Shown piece after piece: positions 26,792-36,134 of a stretch of 64,000 nt of DNA (position 1 is its first letter; each line of letters starts with the position of its first letter). The notes under the pieces were generated by a model, which had not been told where the DNA came from, did no database searches, and saw only the letters and a program-made list of their open reading frames with translations. The stretch is from Caenispirillum salinarum_A. GTDB lineage: Bacteria > Pseudomonadota > Alphaproteobacteria > Rhodospirillales > Rhodospirillaceae. A program made the translations under genes and the position numbers. The stretch is taken from contig NZ_CP085224.1 in assembly GCF_044803115.1 (NCBI RefSeq), forward strand, positions 1,984,001-2,048,000. Reading direction: 5' to 3'.

Positions 26792-27733
26792 ATGGATTTC
26801 GATGACCGGAAGCTTCTGGCATTCACCGATCCAGAAGCACGGGCGACGGTGCTGTCTCCCGACATTTTGCGTGCCGTCGTCCATGCGGCCTATCGCATCC
26901 CGCCGGACGCCCTCGGCGCAGAGGTGGCGGCGCACTTCGACAGTCTGGAATATGGTCGCTTCCGCGCCGAGACCCGCACGGAAATCCAGCAGAGCGGCTA
27001 CAGCATCCGTTTCGGCGAGCAGGACCCCGGCGCGTCGCCGGCCAGCCGGCCGGACGTGGACCTGCTGTGGCGCGGCGCCGTGACAACGTCCATACGGCTG
27101 GAGCGTGCCGTTGTGGGGGTGCGGACGAGCCCCACCGTGCGCATCACGGACCTGGACCTCGATCTGCCCGATCCGCCGCCCCGCGATACTCGGGCCCTTG
27201 ACCAGGCTCGCCGCGCGGCCCTCCTCGAGCGGTTGCGCGCCGCCGCCATCGATCCCGACGCCATGACCGAGGCCGTGATCGACAGCTGGGTCAGCAAGAT
27301 GGGCGCCGACAGCCTGTCGGAAGCGCTGTCGTGGGGCCAGGACCACGGGGTGCCGCTGCACAGGATCGCGCTGTCGTTCACACCGATCGCGGGATCGGAC
27401 GTCGCGCGGGCGCGGCGGTTTCCGGTGGCGGCGGCGGTTCTGATTCGCGACCCGGTGCAGGACGGATTCCGCCTCGCCGATTTTTTGCGCGCCAGCCACA
27501 CGGTTCTGGAGCAGATGAAGGTCCAGGGGGTGGAGCCGCCCGAGGGCGACGAGGACCTGCCGCAGGGGCGTCCGGTGGTTCTGTGGCTGGTGCCCGAAGA
27601 CTGGTTTGACGACGGGGCTTGGCCGGGCGGAGAGGACGCCGCCCGTCCCGCGGATGCCCGGCAGGCGCGCATCACCCATGCCACGTCCTGGCTGGCAGGC
27701 CAGGGCATCGCACTCGCACCCGTCGGGCGGTAG
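26792..27733 (+). CDS. Unknown protein, first gene of the tail-like operon
   Basis: A 313-aa soluble protein, not recognised. It has an alpha/beta look, with a charged linker (LDLDLPDPPPRDTRALDQARRAAL, about 120-145) separating two halves and a Trp-containing C-terminus (VLWLVPEDWFDD). AAAGGGGG precedes the ATG. Its place directly ahead of the sheath gene suits a tail terminator/cap protein or a cluster-specific factor, but sequence alone does not say which. The sheath gene begins 54 bases later. Confidence 0.6.
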   Translation: MDFDDRKLLAFTDPEARATVLSPDILRAVVHAAYRIPPDALGAEVAAHFDSLEYGRFRAETRTEIQQSGYSIRFGEQDPGASPASRPDVDLLWRGAVTTSIRLERAVVGVRTSPTVRITDLDLDLPDPPPRDTRALDQARRAALLERLRAAAIDPDAMTEAVIDSWVSKMGADSLSEALSWGQDHGVPLHRIALSFTPIAGSDVARARRFPVAAAVLIRDPVQDGFRLADFLRASHTVLEQMKVQGVEPPEGDEDLPQGRPVVLWLVPEDWFDDGAWPGGEDAARPADARQARITHATSWLAGQGIALAPVGR

Positions 27734-27786
27734 ACGCACGGCGGGTTTTTCATGGGCCGACGACGGCTGTCAGGGGGAGAAAGATC

Positions 27787-28959
27787 ATGGCCATTGCCTT
27801 TCCGTTCGTCGAAGTCTCCGTCGACGACAGCGACCTGCAACCCGAGGCCCGGCGCGCACCCGGCGTGCTGGCGGTGGTGGGCAGCACGAACGGAGCCGGT
27901 AGCGCGGCGGCGAACGATCCCGTCGTGATCGACTCGCTGGCCGACGCCGCGGCGCGGTTCAACCGCGTGGACGGCGACGGCGCACCCAACCCCGAAACGC
28001 CGTTGTACCGGGCCCTGGCGGCGGTGTTCCAGCAGGACCCGCGGCCAAGCAAGGTCTATGCCGTCAAGCTGGACGGCGACAATGACTGGGCGGCGGCCTT
28101 TCGCGCGCTTGAGGCGGCCGACGACATCACCTTCGTCACTGTGGCCGACGCCGTGATCCAGGGCGGGGAAGGGAACCCGCTGGCGCCGATCACCGCCCTG
28201 AAGGCCCATTGCGACAACCAGTCGGCCGCCGGCAACAAGCGCATCGGCGTCGCCGCCGTCGACCCGGCGATCGGCCGCAGCGAAGCCTATGCGGAAACCG
28301 TCACGGGTCTTGCCGCACCGCTCAAGACGTCCGGCTCGCGGATGGTCGTGGTGGCGGCGCGCGGCGCGGTCGATCCATCCGGCAACACCGCCCAGGTGGC
28401 GGCGGCGGCGGCCTCGGCCATCGCCGGGCAGCCGGTGGCGGCCTCCATCGTGCTGAAGAGCGTCACGGGCTTCACCATGCCGCTGGCCGGGCAGTACTCG
28501 CCGGGTGAGATCAAGGCCCTGAGCCAGGACGGCATCATTCCGGTCATCGACCCGGCGTTGATCGTGGGCGAGGGCTTGCACTTCGCCGAAGGCACCATGT
28601 ACGACGCCCAGCCCACCTACATCGACACGGTGCGGCTGCTCGACGACGTGGAGTTCCGCCTGAAGGCCGGCCTGATCGGCCTGATCGGCGACGCGCGGAT
28701 GACCCGCGCCGGCCTGGCTGCCATCATCCGCAAGGCCAACGGCATCCTGGGCGTGGTGCAGCGGGACGGCGGCATCACCGGGTCGAGCATCATCATTCCG
28801 GTCTACGACGCCCTGCTCAAGCCCGCCGCCGCCCGCACGGCCACCGAGGACCAGATCATCGCCACCGCGCGCGCCCAGCGGCTGGTGGACATGACGGCCA
28901 TCATCGTTCTCGGCCCCGCCATCCACCGCCTGAGCATCACGCTGCAGCCGCGCTTCTGA
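27787..28959 (+). CDS. Contractile tail sheath protein
   Basis: 390 aa. The N-terminus (MAIAFPFVEVSVDDSDLQPEAR), an APGVLAVVGST block and a C-terminus with LVDMTAIIVLGPAIHRLSITLQP fit the phage/R-pyocin sheath family, in which termini swap between subunits to link the sheath. GGGGGAG precedes ATG 27787. Sheath subunits surround the tube and drive it through a target envelope on contraction. A single sheath gene is present, as in phages and tailocins; Afp-type systems have several. The sheath-then-tube order is standard. Confidence 0.8.
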   Translation: MAIAFPFVEVSVDDSDLQPEARRAPGVLAVVGSTNGAGSAAANDPVVIDSLADAAARFNRVDGDGAPNPETPLYRALAAVFQQDPRPSKVYAVKLDGDNDWAAAFRALEAADDITFVTVADAVIQGGEGNPLAPITALKAHCDNQSAAGNKRIGVAAVDPAIGRSEAYAETVTGLAAPLKTSGSRMVVVAARGAVDPSGNTAQVAAAAASAIAGQPVAASIVLKSVTGFTMPLAGQYSPGEIKALSQDGIIPVIDPALIVGEGLHFAEGTMYDAQPTYIDTVRLLDDVEFRLKAGLIGLIGDARMTRAGLAAIIRKANGILGVVQRDGGITGSSIIIPVYDALLKPAAARTATEDQIIATARAQRLVDMTAIIVLGPAIHRLSITLQPRF

Positions 28960-29021
28960 GGCGTGACCGCCCGTCCTGCCCCCGTCCTTGCACACGTCCA
29001 GCCCGATAGGAGCCCACTGCC

Positions 29022-29477
29022 ATGCCGTCCTGGAACTCCCGCCTCGTCGTCAAGTACGACACCGGCAGCGGCGAAAAAACCATCACGCCCATCGAAAGCT
29101 TCCAGCCCAGCTTCGCCATGAACGCCGAGCCCCTGCATTCGGTGGAGGCGATCAACATCGGCGTCATCGCCATGCCCGAGCAGATCAACTTCACCATCAC
29201 CGTGAAGGCGTTGGGGACCGCCACGGCGGAGCTGACCAAGCTGGCGCTGGACCGCACGGCGTTCCGCGTGGTCATGGAGGAAGTGGACGACGGCAGCGAC
29301 CCGGAATGGTCGCTGACAGAGGTTCTGCTGGACAACTGCTTCATCACCAACGCGACGCCCAGTTCAGCGGCCATTTCGGGCGCCCCCACGGCGACGTTCT
29401 CCGGCTTCGCCCTGGGCGGCGAGGCCAAGTCCGCCAGCCAGGATGCGGCCGCCGTCGGCGCGCCCATCGAAAGCTGA
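29022..29477 (+). CDS. Probable tail tube protein
   Basis: A 151-aa, beta-rich, cysteine-poor protein directly after the sheath, as tube genes are. Strands such as LVVKYDTGS, HSVEAINIGVIAMPEQINFTITVK and ATFSGFALGG suit the Hcp/gp19-like beta-barrel that stacks in rings. Position weighs more than sequence in this call. TAGGAG lies upstream. Its TGA overlaps the next ATG by one base. Confidence 0.6.
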   Translation: MPSWNSRLVVKYDTGSGEKTITPIESFQPSFAMNAEPLHSVEAINIGVIAMPEQINFTITVKALGTATAELTKLALDRTAFRVVMEEVDDGSDPEWSLTEVLLDNCFITNATPSSAAISGAPTATFSGFALGGEAKSASQDAAAVGAPIES

Positions 29478-29776
29478 TGGCCGACACTGTGTTCGGCGTC
29501 TTGGGCGGCGGCAGCGTGCCCCGGCGCCCCAAGCGCGTCACCCGCACCGGGCTCGCGCTCGTCCACGAGAACGAAATCGTCTATCCGGCGGCCGGCGGCG
29601 AGGCGGAAGCGATCCAGGCGGTGGAGGACGCCGGCACCACCGTCCAGGTCTTCTTCCCCGTGCAGGTGGAACTGCGCGAGGTTGCCCCACGCGCGGCGAC
29701 CGGCGGCGACGGCGCAGGCAGCGAGGCCGAGGAACGCGCCCTGCGCGCGGTCGCGGCGGTCCTGTCCGACGGTTGA
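29477..29776 (+). CDS. Small tail-cluster protein (99 aa)
   Basis: Not recognised. A short soluble protein with a basic N-terminus (PRRPKRVTRTG), a central VYPAAGGEAEAIQAVED and a C-terminal helix. It begins at the TGATG junction with the tube gene, so it is translationally coupled to it. In phages this slot holds the tape-measure chaperone; no slippery frameshift site was seen, and the role is not established. Confidence 0.6.
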   Translation: MADTVFGVLGGGSVPRRPKRVTRTGLALVHENEIVYPAAGGEAEAIQAVEDAGTTVQVFFPVQVELREVAPRAATGGDGAGSEAEERALRAVAAVLSDG

Positions 29777-29791
29777 GGAGACGCGCGCGGC

Positions 29792-32700
29792 ATGCCTGTG
29801 GAGGTGCACATACCGCTCACGCTGCGGCTGGACCCGGCGCTGGCCCGCGGCGAGCATCTGGCGGAGGTGGAGGCGGCCGTGTCCGCCGCCGCCCGCCGGG
29901 CGCTGGCCGAGGTCGACGCCGAGGTCATCGCCCCGCGCGGGGGCTATGCCGTCCCCCGCCTGCACGCGCCGACCTTCACATGGGCCGGCGGGGCCGCAGC
30001 CCTGCCGAGGGACTGGCGGCAGGACGCCGAGCGGGCGGTGTCCGCCGGCCTGCAGGCTGCCGTGGCGGCCGCCCCGAACACGGCCGGTGCCAAACTCAGC
30101 GAAGCGCCCGAGCCGGTGCCGGCGGCGCCGCGGGACAGGATCGAGCGCCGCCGCCGGCGGGGCGGCCGCTATCGGATTCCCAGCTACGCCGGCGGCACCG
30201 CCGATGTTCCCATCTACATGGCCGGGCCCGAGGCGCCCGCGATCGACCGTGACACCCAGCGCGTCAGACTGTGGGCCTGGGACGGAAGCGATGCGGAACA
30301 CCTGCGGCAGAGCATCGGCCGGTTTCTTTTGACGGTACCGGACTCTCATGCGCCGCTCGGGCAGCCGGTCGGCGTTCTTCTGGCTGTTCCGGGCGCGTAT
30401 GCCGTCGTGGTGGTGAAGGTCACGCAGCGCGGCGAGGGGCGTCTGTTCTACCGCCACGTTGCGAATTTCGAGATCGGACAGTCCGTCCACAGAACCGAGA
30501 TCGACGACCAGGGCGACGTCTCCGTGTCCGGCGGAGCCATGCCCACAGCGCCCCGGGCAACCTTGCGCAAACTTGTTCCCGTCGGCGGTGCCGAGGCCTA
30601 CCTGCGGGAGCGGTACCACGAGATGGCGCGGCAAATCCTGGCCCCTGAAGGGGCGACGTTGGACGCGGCCATGCGGGAGACGCTCGACGACCACGCGGCC
30701 AGCGCCGCCAAATCGCTGATCCACAAGCAGGGATATCTGGCCGCGCTCGAGACGCCGGGTGATGCGACCTGGTGTTCCGTCCCGGCCGATGCGTTCCCCG
30801 AGTCCACCCTGACCGTCTTCCCGATGACGCACATTGCTCCGCGCGCTGAGAAGGCCGGTGAGGACGGAGGCGACGTCGCCGGGACAGGCGCGGGAGAAGA
30901 TAGTGGCGCCGGGGGCGCCGGTGTCGATGGAGATGCCGGTGCGGGCGGTGGCCGGCGCGGTGCGGCCTTCGGCGAGCCCGTCCCCGGGGAGGGCCTGGCG
31001 GGGCCGGCCGCCTTCTATCCCGCCAGCCCCGATGGCACCACCGTCGAACTGGACCTGGATGCCTTGAATGGCGAGCCCAGCCTGGACGAGTTGGGCCGCT
31101 TCGGCGAGGCTTTGCGCCGCCTGATGCGACAGATCGCCTACCGCCTGGAAATGCCGGAAGGCGACCATTGCGGCAGCTTCGCCGTTGCCGCCGCGTACAT
31201 GATCGGCGTCCGTGCGTCCTCGGTCGCCGCCCATGCCGAAACGGCGCAGTCTAGCACCCGTCCGACACCCGGCGGCGGCGGGAATCTGGGCAGCATCGAC
31301 ATGGCGCCCGAGCGCAGCCGTGCGGTGCAGGTGATGCGCTACGTCGCCGGCGTCACGCCGCTGCTGACCCGCTTTCAGCATCTGATGGTCGAGGTCTACG
31401 ACCTGCCGCCGGTCAAGCGGATGATCACCGGGACATTCGAGGACGACGGCCTCGGGTGGGCGCTGGCGTTCTACAAGCGCTATGCGCCGACGGTGGAACG
31501 CGCCACCGGCACCCTGTTCAAGCGGACCTGCCAGATCGTCATGCTGCAGCTCCTGCGCGCGTCCGAACAGCAGATCCGGGCACGGCTGGACAACATGGAC
31601 CGCTATTACGGCCAGGTGCGCGCGCTTATCCTGGGACTGGTGGCGCCGGAGGCCGACCTGCGGCAACTTCGCGACCGCCTGCGGGAGGACGCCGCATGGT
31701 CCGGCGATTCCTCGGCCATGATCGGGCAGGTCTATTCCTCGTGGAAGGAGGCGCGCGGCGCGCTTGTCACGTCGCTCAGCCAGCAGGTGCTGGACGAGCA
31801 CGCCCTGCGTCACCCTGGCGGTGGGGAAGTCGGAGAGATCGTCCGCACCCCGCAGGGCGCCCGCATCCGTGATGCCGACGGGCGGCTGTGGTCGATCGCC
31901 GAACTGGAGCAGGCCATCGCCTTCCGCCACGGCATGGCGACGTCCGTGGACCCCCTGATCCATCAGTTCCAGGACATTCCCGACGTCGTCGCCGCGTTCC
32001 GCCAGAGTCCCGGTGCCGCGCGGGCGTACCTGGAGAGCCTGCTGCAGGAGATGCTCGCCAACAACGCGGAAATGCAGCGCAAGACCAAGGCGGAAGACGA
32101 TTTCGCCTTCCTGTCCGGCAAGATTTCCGACGACCTGCCCAACCGGACCGTCCCCTACACCAGCTACAAGCTTCAGGGTGTCCACCTTCTGGCGCACGAG
32201 GCCGTCGGCGATGCCTTCCAGGGCGACCGGGCCTATGCCAGCGGCATCGACTTCGTCATGAGCGTGGAACTGGGCCGCCAGGGACTGCTGGCCTTCGGCG
32301 AGACGGTGAGCCTGCTGACCCTGGCCGTGCTCTGTCCGCCGCTGGCCATTGTTGCGGGTGCGGGGCTGGCCGCCGCCTCCTATGCCGACGCCGCCGAGCA
32401 GACGCGCCTGTACGGCGCGATGATCGACCCGGAGGCCATCCTGTCCAGGGCGCAGGTGGAGATGGACCTGTTCCTTGCCGAACTGGAGGTCGTCCTGTCG
32501 GCCATCGACGTGGCGGTGCCGGTCCTGAAAACGGCCGGCGCCGGAGCCCGCGTGGTGCGTCGGCAGGGCATCGCGGCCGGTGTGGGCGCAATGGGGCGCC
32601 ACGCCCGGCGCCGGTTCATGGACAGCATGGCCGAGCAAGCGAGGCATGGCATCGAGGTCGCCGTCGCCAAGGAGGTGCTGACCGAACAGGGGATGGGGCA

Positions 32701-32932
32701 GGTGATGCCGCTGGTCCTCGGGCCGCTCATGAGGGAAATCCATCGCGAGATCACGATCGGTGCCGGCGGACAATCGGGCCCGGGCGCGCAGGCCGGACCG
32801 GGCGTCCCGGCGGTGCCCGCTGCCGCCGGGCCCGTGGCCGACGAGCCCGAAAACGCCCTCATCCAACGCCTGGAGGAATACCAGGAGGGCCTGCGCGACG
32901 AGAGCCTGCCCAGCGCCGAGGAGGCGCCGTGA
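29792..32932 (+). CDS. 1046-aa effector-like or tape-measure-position protein
   Basis: The largest protein in the cluster, not recognised as a whole. An N-terminal alpha/beta region leads to a basic patch (DRIERRRRRGGRYR, about 110-125), a second domain, a Gly/Asp-rich flexible linker (about 352-402), a long helical region, a strongly hydrophobic segment at about 831-866 (LLTLAVLCPPLAIVAGAGLAAA) and more helices. It lies where a tape measure would be, which also carries hydrophobic helices. However, the hydrophobic segment followed by a DPEAILSRAQ-type helix resembles the delivery part of large polymorphic or eCIS toxins. The next gene, a nuclease, starts at its stop, suggesting a split effector. 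Confidence 0.55.
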   Translation: MPVEVHIPLTLRLDPALARGEHLAEVEAAVSAAARRALAEVDAEVIAPRGGYAVPRLHAPTFTWAGGAAALPRDWRQDAERAVSAGLQAAVAAAPNTAGAKLSEAPEPVPAAPRDRIERRRRRGGRYRIPSYAGGTADVPIYMAGPEAPAIDRDTQRVRLWAWDGSDAEHLRQSIGRFLLTVPDSHAPLGQPVGVLLAVPGAYAVVVVKVTQRGEGRLFYRHVANFEIGQSVHRTEIDDQGDVSVSGGAMPTAPRATLRKLVPVGGAEAYLRERYHEMARQILAPEGATLDAAMRETLDDHAASAAKSLIHKQGYLAALETPGDATWCSVPADAFPESTLTVFPMTHIAPRAEKAGEDGGDVAGTGAGEDSGAGGAGVDGDAGAGGGRRGAAFGEPVPGEGLAGPAAFYPASPDGTTVELDLDALNGEPSLDELGRFGEALRRLMRQIAYRLEMPEGDHCGSFAVAAAYMIGVRASSVAAHAETAQSSTRPTPGGGGNLGSIDMAPERSRAVQVMRYVAGVTPLLTRFQHLMVEVYDLPPVKRMITGTFEDDGLGWALAFYKRYAPTVERATGTLFKRTCQIVMLQLLRASEQQIRARLDNMDRYYGQVRALILGLVAPEADLRQLRDRLREDAAWSGDSSAMIGQVYSSWKEARGALVTSLSQQVLDEHALRHPGGGEVGEIVRTPQGARIRDADGRLWSIAELEQAIAFRHGMATSVDPLIHQFQDIPDVVAAFRQSPGAARAYLESLLQEMLANNAEMQRKTKAEDDFAFLSGKISDDLPNRTVPYTSYKLQGVHLLAHEAVGDAFQGDRAYASGIDFVMSVELGRQGLLAFGETVSLLTLAVLCPPLAIVAGAGLAAASYADAAEQTRLYGAMIDPEAILSRAQVEMDLFLAELEVVLSAIDVAVPVLKTAGAGARVVRRQGIAAGVGAMGRHARRRFMDSMAEQARHGIEVAVAKEVLTEQGMGQVMPLVLGPLMREIHREITIGAGGQSGPGAQAGPGVPAVPAAAGPVADEPENALIQRLEEYQEGLRDESLPSAEEAP

Positions 32933-32934
32933 CC

Positions 32935-34035
32935 ATGCGCTTCTCGTTCCGCGGCCACGACACCGGCATGAACCTAGGCGCCATCATTGCCGGCGACGAG
33001 GGCTTTGCCGCCGCCCGCCGCCGCATGACCGACGAACTGGGGTTCCCGCCGGAAAAGGCCGACCGCATCCTCGCGGACATGCTCGGCACCACCCTTCTGC
33101 GCTACGGCAGCCATCTGGTGCGCGAGAAGTCGGACCTGGTGGCCAAGGTGGTCGACCTGCGTGACCGGCTGGACACGCTGTATTCCGAGCTGCTCAACTT
33201 CGAACGTCGTGACGGGTCGGGCGGGCGCGTTTCCGGCGACCGGGACGACCTCGACACGCAACTTCGCAAGATCGAAGGTCTCTATTCCGAGCTGGATGCG
33301 GCACTCAAGGACCTGGGCACGCCGTTCCACGGCATCGAGCCGCCGCCCGATATCGCGCTCGGCCTGCCCGAACACCTGCTGAAGGAGATCAGGGAGACGG
33401 ACGCCTCCGTCCGCACCCAGGACCGGCGCGACGTGACCGCCGACCTGACTCCCACCAAGCCCGGTCGGCGGTCGCGCATCGAGGGCGGGCGCTACACCTT
33501 CAAGCGCAACGCCGACGGCAGCTACACCCGCATTTTCGCCGACGACGCATCGGTGCGTTTTCGGGTGCGGAACGGCCGCTATCACGTTGAAACCTTCGAT
33601 CCCTCGGGCAACAAGCAACTGGAATTCAGCGAGTTCGACGTCCTCCAGTCGCCCTACGAGCGCCGGCCGCGCACGACGGCGCTGATGCAGTGTCACCACG
33701 GGCTGCAAAACTCGCTGATGACCAAGTTGTTCAAAGCGTACAACTACGACGGCGGCGCCGCCCCCACCATCTGGCTGCGCAACAGTCGCCGGGGGTCGCC
33801 TCACGGCTCGATCACGGCGGTGCAGAACGGGCAGAAGTCGACGCGCAACGCCGCCGGCATCACGTTCGAGGACATCCGGGAATGGGCCATCGCCGATTTG
33901 CGGATCACCCAGATGCCGGAACACAAGATCGCCGAGTACCTGGCCGTGTTCGACGCCTATTTCGAAAGTGCGGTGCTGCCCAACATTCCCAAGGAAAAAT
34001 ACGACGAACTGCTGGGGAACTGGCGGCCGAAATGA
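32935..34035 (+). CDS. Predicted toxin with HNH/Endo VII-type (HH) nuclease domain
   Basis: 366 aa. The N-terminal half is helical (coiled-coil stretch about 65-125, DLVAKVVDLRDRLDTLYSEL), then a linker, a small beta domain (GGRYTFKRNADGSYTRIF) and a C-terminal domain with ALMQCHHGLQNSLM (His254-His255) and RRGSPHGSITAVQ (His290). That spacing fits the AHH/LHH type nucleases of the HNH/Endo VII superfamily found as C-terminal toxins. ATG 32935 (or GTG 32929) overlaps or abuts the 1046-aa gene's stop, with GAGGAGG upstream. The following overlapping gene may encode immunity. Nuclease activity is inferred from motif. Confidence 0.55.
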   Translation: MRFSFRGHDTGMNLGAIIAGDEGFAAARRRMTDELGFPPEKADRILADMLGTTLLRYGSHLVREKSDLVAKVVDLRDRLDTLYSELLNFERRDGSGGRVSGDRDDLDTQLRKIEGLYSELDAALKDLGTPFHGIEPPPDIALGLPEHLLKEIRETDASVRTQDRRDVTADLTPTKPGRRSRIEGGRYTFKRNADGSYTRIFADDASVRFRVRNGRYHVETFDPSGNKQLEFSEFDVLQSPYERRPRTTALMQCHHGLQNSLMTKLFKAYNYDGGAAPTIWLRNSRRGSPHGSITAVQNGQKSTRNAAGITFEDIREWAIADLRITQMPEHKIAEYLAVFDAYFESAVLPNIPKEKYDELLGNWRPK

Positions 34036-34925
34036 GCAGGAAAGACAGGAACAACGGCATGGCTGGACGCCGCGGACCGCCCCCCACCATCGACCAGGTC
34101 ATCGCCCGCGTCGTCAAGGGCGCTGCCCGACCGCAGCCTGCGCGCCCCGAGGAACTGGCGCGCATGGCGCGGATCGCGCCCATGCCTGCGGAGCTGACGG
34201 CGCTCTACACCGCGCGGTTCGATCTGGCCGTGGGACCCGTCGAACTGCTGGAGCCTCCCATCTTCGAAGACGTCAACGGCGGCCGGGCCGCCTTCGGGGA
34301 ACTGGCGGACATGACCTACTTCGCCACCGACCGGGCAGAGGGCGTCTTCTTTCTCGACATGTTCGGCCGCCTGGGCCTCGGGCCCGGCTTCGTCTTCTGG
34401 GTGGAGCGCGGGCTCATGGCCGCCGACGAGGTGGTGCCCTGCGGGGAGACGCTGGCCGTTTTCCTGGCAGCCGTGCAGGAGGGGCGGCACCCGTGGCATG
34501 CGCCGACCCTGGGCGAGCGCGCGCTGGAGCGGTTCCGCGCCGCCGCTGCCAATCCGCCGCCGGGCGTCGACCTGCGTCCCGGCATCGCGCCGATCGCCTT
34601 CGTGCAGGCCCGGCGCGGGGGCGGTCTGGTGGTGAGCTTCGCCCTGGGCGAGATTCTCAAGATCGCGGACGGCATCCACTTCGCCGCGTCGCGCCGCGAG
34701 ATCGTGCCGTTCCACCGGATGCGCGCCGTCGCCGGCGGCGGCGTCGTGATCGTCGGCCATGACCCGGACCTGGGCACGCTCGGTGTCACCCAGGGCGATT
34801 GGCAGGACCTGCCGGCCGACCGTCTGCTGGCCTGCGGCGATCCCGAACATCCGGAAACCGGCCGGCTGCTCGGCCGGTTCGCCGACGTGCTCACCTTCTG
34901 GATCGAGGAGGTCCGCCGCGCATGA
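34032..34925 (+). CDS. Possible SUKH (SMI1/KNR4-like) immunity protein
   Basis: 297 aa. After a basic N-terminus, residues about 45-150 read like a SUKH domain: MPAELTALYTARFD, then MTYFATDRAEGVFFLDMFG and a final helix ETLAVFLAAVQEG. SUKH proteins are immunity factors for nuclease toxins. The C-terminal 140 residues (LVVSFALGEILKIADGIHFAAS) are additional and unassigned. Its start overlaps the nuclease stop (ATGA), the usual toxin-immunity arrangement, and it also overlaps the next tail gene. Alternatively it could be an adaptor that loads the effector. Confidence 0.4.
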   Translation: MSRKDRNNGMAGRRGPPPTIDQVIARVVKGAARPQPARPEELARMARIAPMPAELTALYTARFDLAVGPVELLEPPIFEDVNGGRAAFGELADMTYFATDRAEGVFFLDMFGRLGLGPGFVFWVERGLMAADEVVPCGETLAVFLAAVQEGRHPWHAPTLGERALERFRAAAANPPPGVDLRPGIAPIAFVQARRGGGLVVSFALGEILKIADGIHFAASRREIVPFHRMRAVAGGGVVIVGHDPDLGTLGVTQGDWQDLPADRLLACGDPEHPETGRLLGRFADVLTFWIEEVRRA

Positions 34926-35416
34926 GCAGTTCCACCTTCCAGCGCCACGGCATGCCCAGCGCCATCATCGGCCTCGTCGTCGCGCCGGTGCCGTTGTGGT
35001 CGGTGACGGCGATCAGCCTGACGTCGAGCTACCACCTGCCGCCCATCGGCACGCAGAGCGACCGCGTCCTGATGGACTCCCACGACGACAGGATCAGCCT
35101 GACGGCCGTGCTGCCCGGACAGTTGAGGTTCGCCTGGAAGGAAGCGCTGGAGACCTTCGCGGAGCAGGCCATCGCGTGGAACCCCTTGCAGGACCTCACC
35201 AACGGCGAGGTCGGCGGGCTGTTCCTGTGGACATCCATGACCCTCAGGACAGACATCTACATTGAAAGCCTGACCTTTTCCGCCAGCGCGCAGAAGCGCA
35301 AGGCGCTGGACGTCAGCATGACGCTCGCCCACCTGCCGCGCCCGGGCCTTCTGCCGCAGGCGCTGGACGTCCCCAACGTGGCGATCAGTTCCGCCATCGA
35401 TCCGTTCACGGGGTGA
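34922..35416 (+). CDS. Probable tail/baseplate protein (gpU-like position)
   Basis: A 164-aa beta-rich protein. RISLTAVLPG, an AWKEALETFAEQAIAWNPL helix, GGLFLWTSMTLRTDIYIESL and a final LDVSMTLAHLPRPG strand have the same layout as P2 gpU-type tail proteins, and it lies in the gpU slot before the hub gene. The match is by pattern only. ATG 34922 overlaps the previous stop. Confidence 0.45.
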   Translation: MSSSTFQRHGMPSAIIGLVVAPVPLWSVTAISLTSSYHLPPIGTQSDRVLMDSHDDRISLTAVLPGQLRFAWKEALETFAEQAIAWNPLQDLTNGEVGGLFLWTSMTLRTDIYIESLTFSASAQKRKALDVSMTLAHLPRPGLLPQALDVPNVAISSAIDPFTG

Positions 35417-35420
35417 TGCC

Positions 35421-36134
35421 ATGAACCTGAACGCTCCCGCCATTGCCGCACTCAACCCGCCGGCTGCCGAAGACACCGGCATTCCGGCGGTGCCGGCCGG
35501 GTTCAGCCGTCTACGGGTCGACGTCACGCGCGGCCTGCCGTTCCGTCTGCCGTTCGGGCCCGACGGCTTTCGCGCGGTTCTCTTCCTCTCCTCCGGCCAG
35601 GTGCGCCGCTGGCTGACTGAGCCCGCCGACACGGTGATCGCCCGGGGCGCCGATCAGGGCGCGCCGGCACCCGCGCCCGTCCCGAACCCTCGGGCAGCGG
35701 ACGCCGCGCTCTCTGCCCTGGCGGAAAGCCGCTCCAGGCCGGCGCCGCGAATCCTGTTCATTGCCGACGGCGCGGCGGCGGGCGTGTGTCCGCTCATCGT
35801 CGGGCACCGGATGCTGCTGCCGGCGGCGGGGTCGGGGCCGGCATCGGCGGGCTTCGAACTGATGGTGCTGTCATTCACGCTCACGTCGGGGGCCATGGCC
35901 GGCCCGGCCGTCGCCGGCAGCCGGCTCGACCTGGCATGGCGGATGCTCCGCGGTGGCAGTCCGGCGTTCGATGCCCAGGTCTGCCGCGACAGCCTGCGCG
36001 GCCGGCTGTCCTACCAGACGGGATCGACGAACAAGCGCGAGCGCATCACGGTGGAGGCTGAAAGCGAGTCCTCGGGCACCGCCGCCGTGGCCGCCGTGCC
36101 CGGCGGTCTGAACTGGAGCCTGCTGCATGGCTGA
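35421..36134 (+). CDS. Unknown tail-cluster protein (237 aa)
   Basis: Not recognised. N-terminal beta-rich region, an Ala/Pro linker (about 75-95) and a second half with FELMVLSFTLTSGAMAG and SYQTGSTNKRERITVEAES. It sits between the gpU-like and hub genes, the slot of the LysM-type gpX/gp53 proteins, but no LysM motif is clear. Its 3' end overlaps the hub gene by 8 bases, so a role in baseplate assembly is likely. Confidence 0.55.
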   Translation: MNLNAPAIAALNPPAAEDTGIPAVPAGFSRLRVDVTRGLPFRLPFGPDGFRAVLFLSSGQVRRWLTEPADTVIARGADQGAPAPAPVPNPRAADAALSALAESRSRPAPRILFIADGAAAGVCPLIVGHRMLLPAAGSGPASAGFELMVLSFTLTSGAMAGPAVAGSRLDLAWRMLRGGSPAFDAQVCRDSLRGRLSYQTGSTNKRERITVEAESESSGTAAVAAVPGGLNWSLLHG

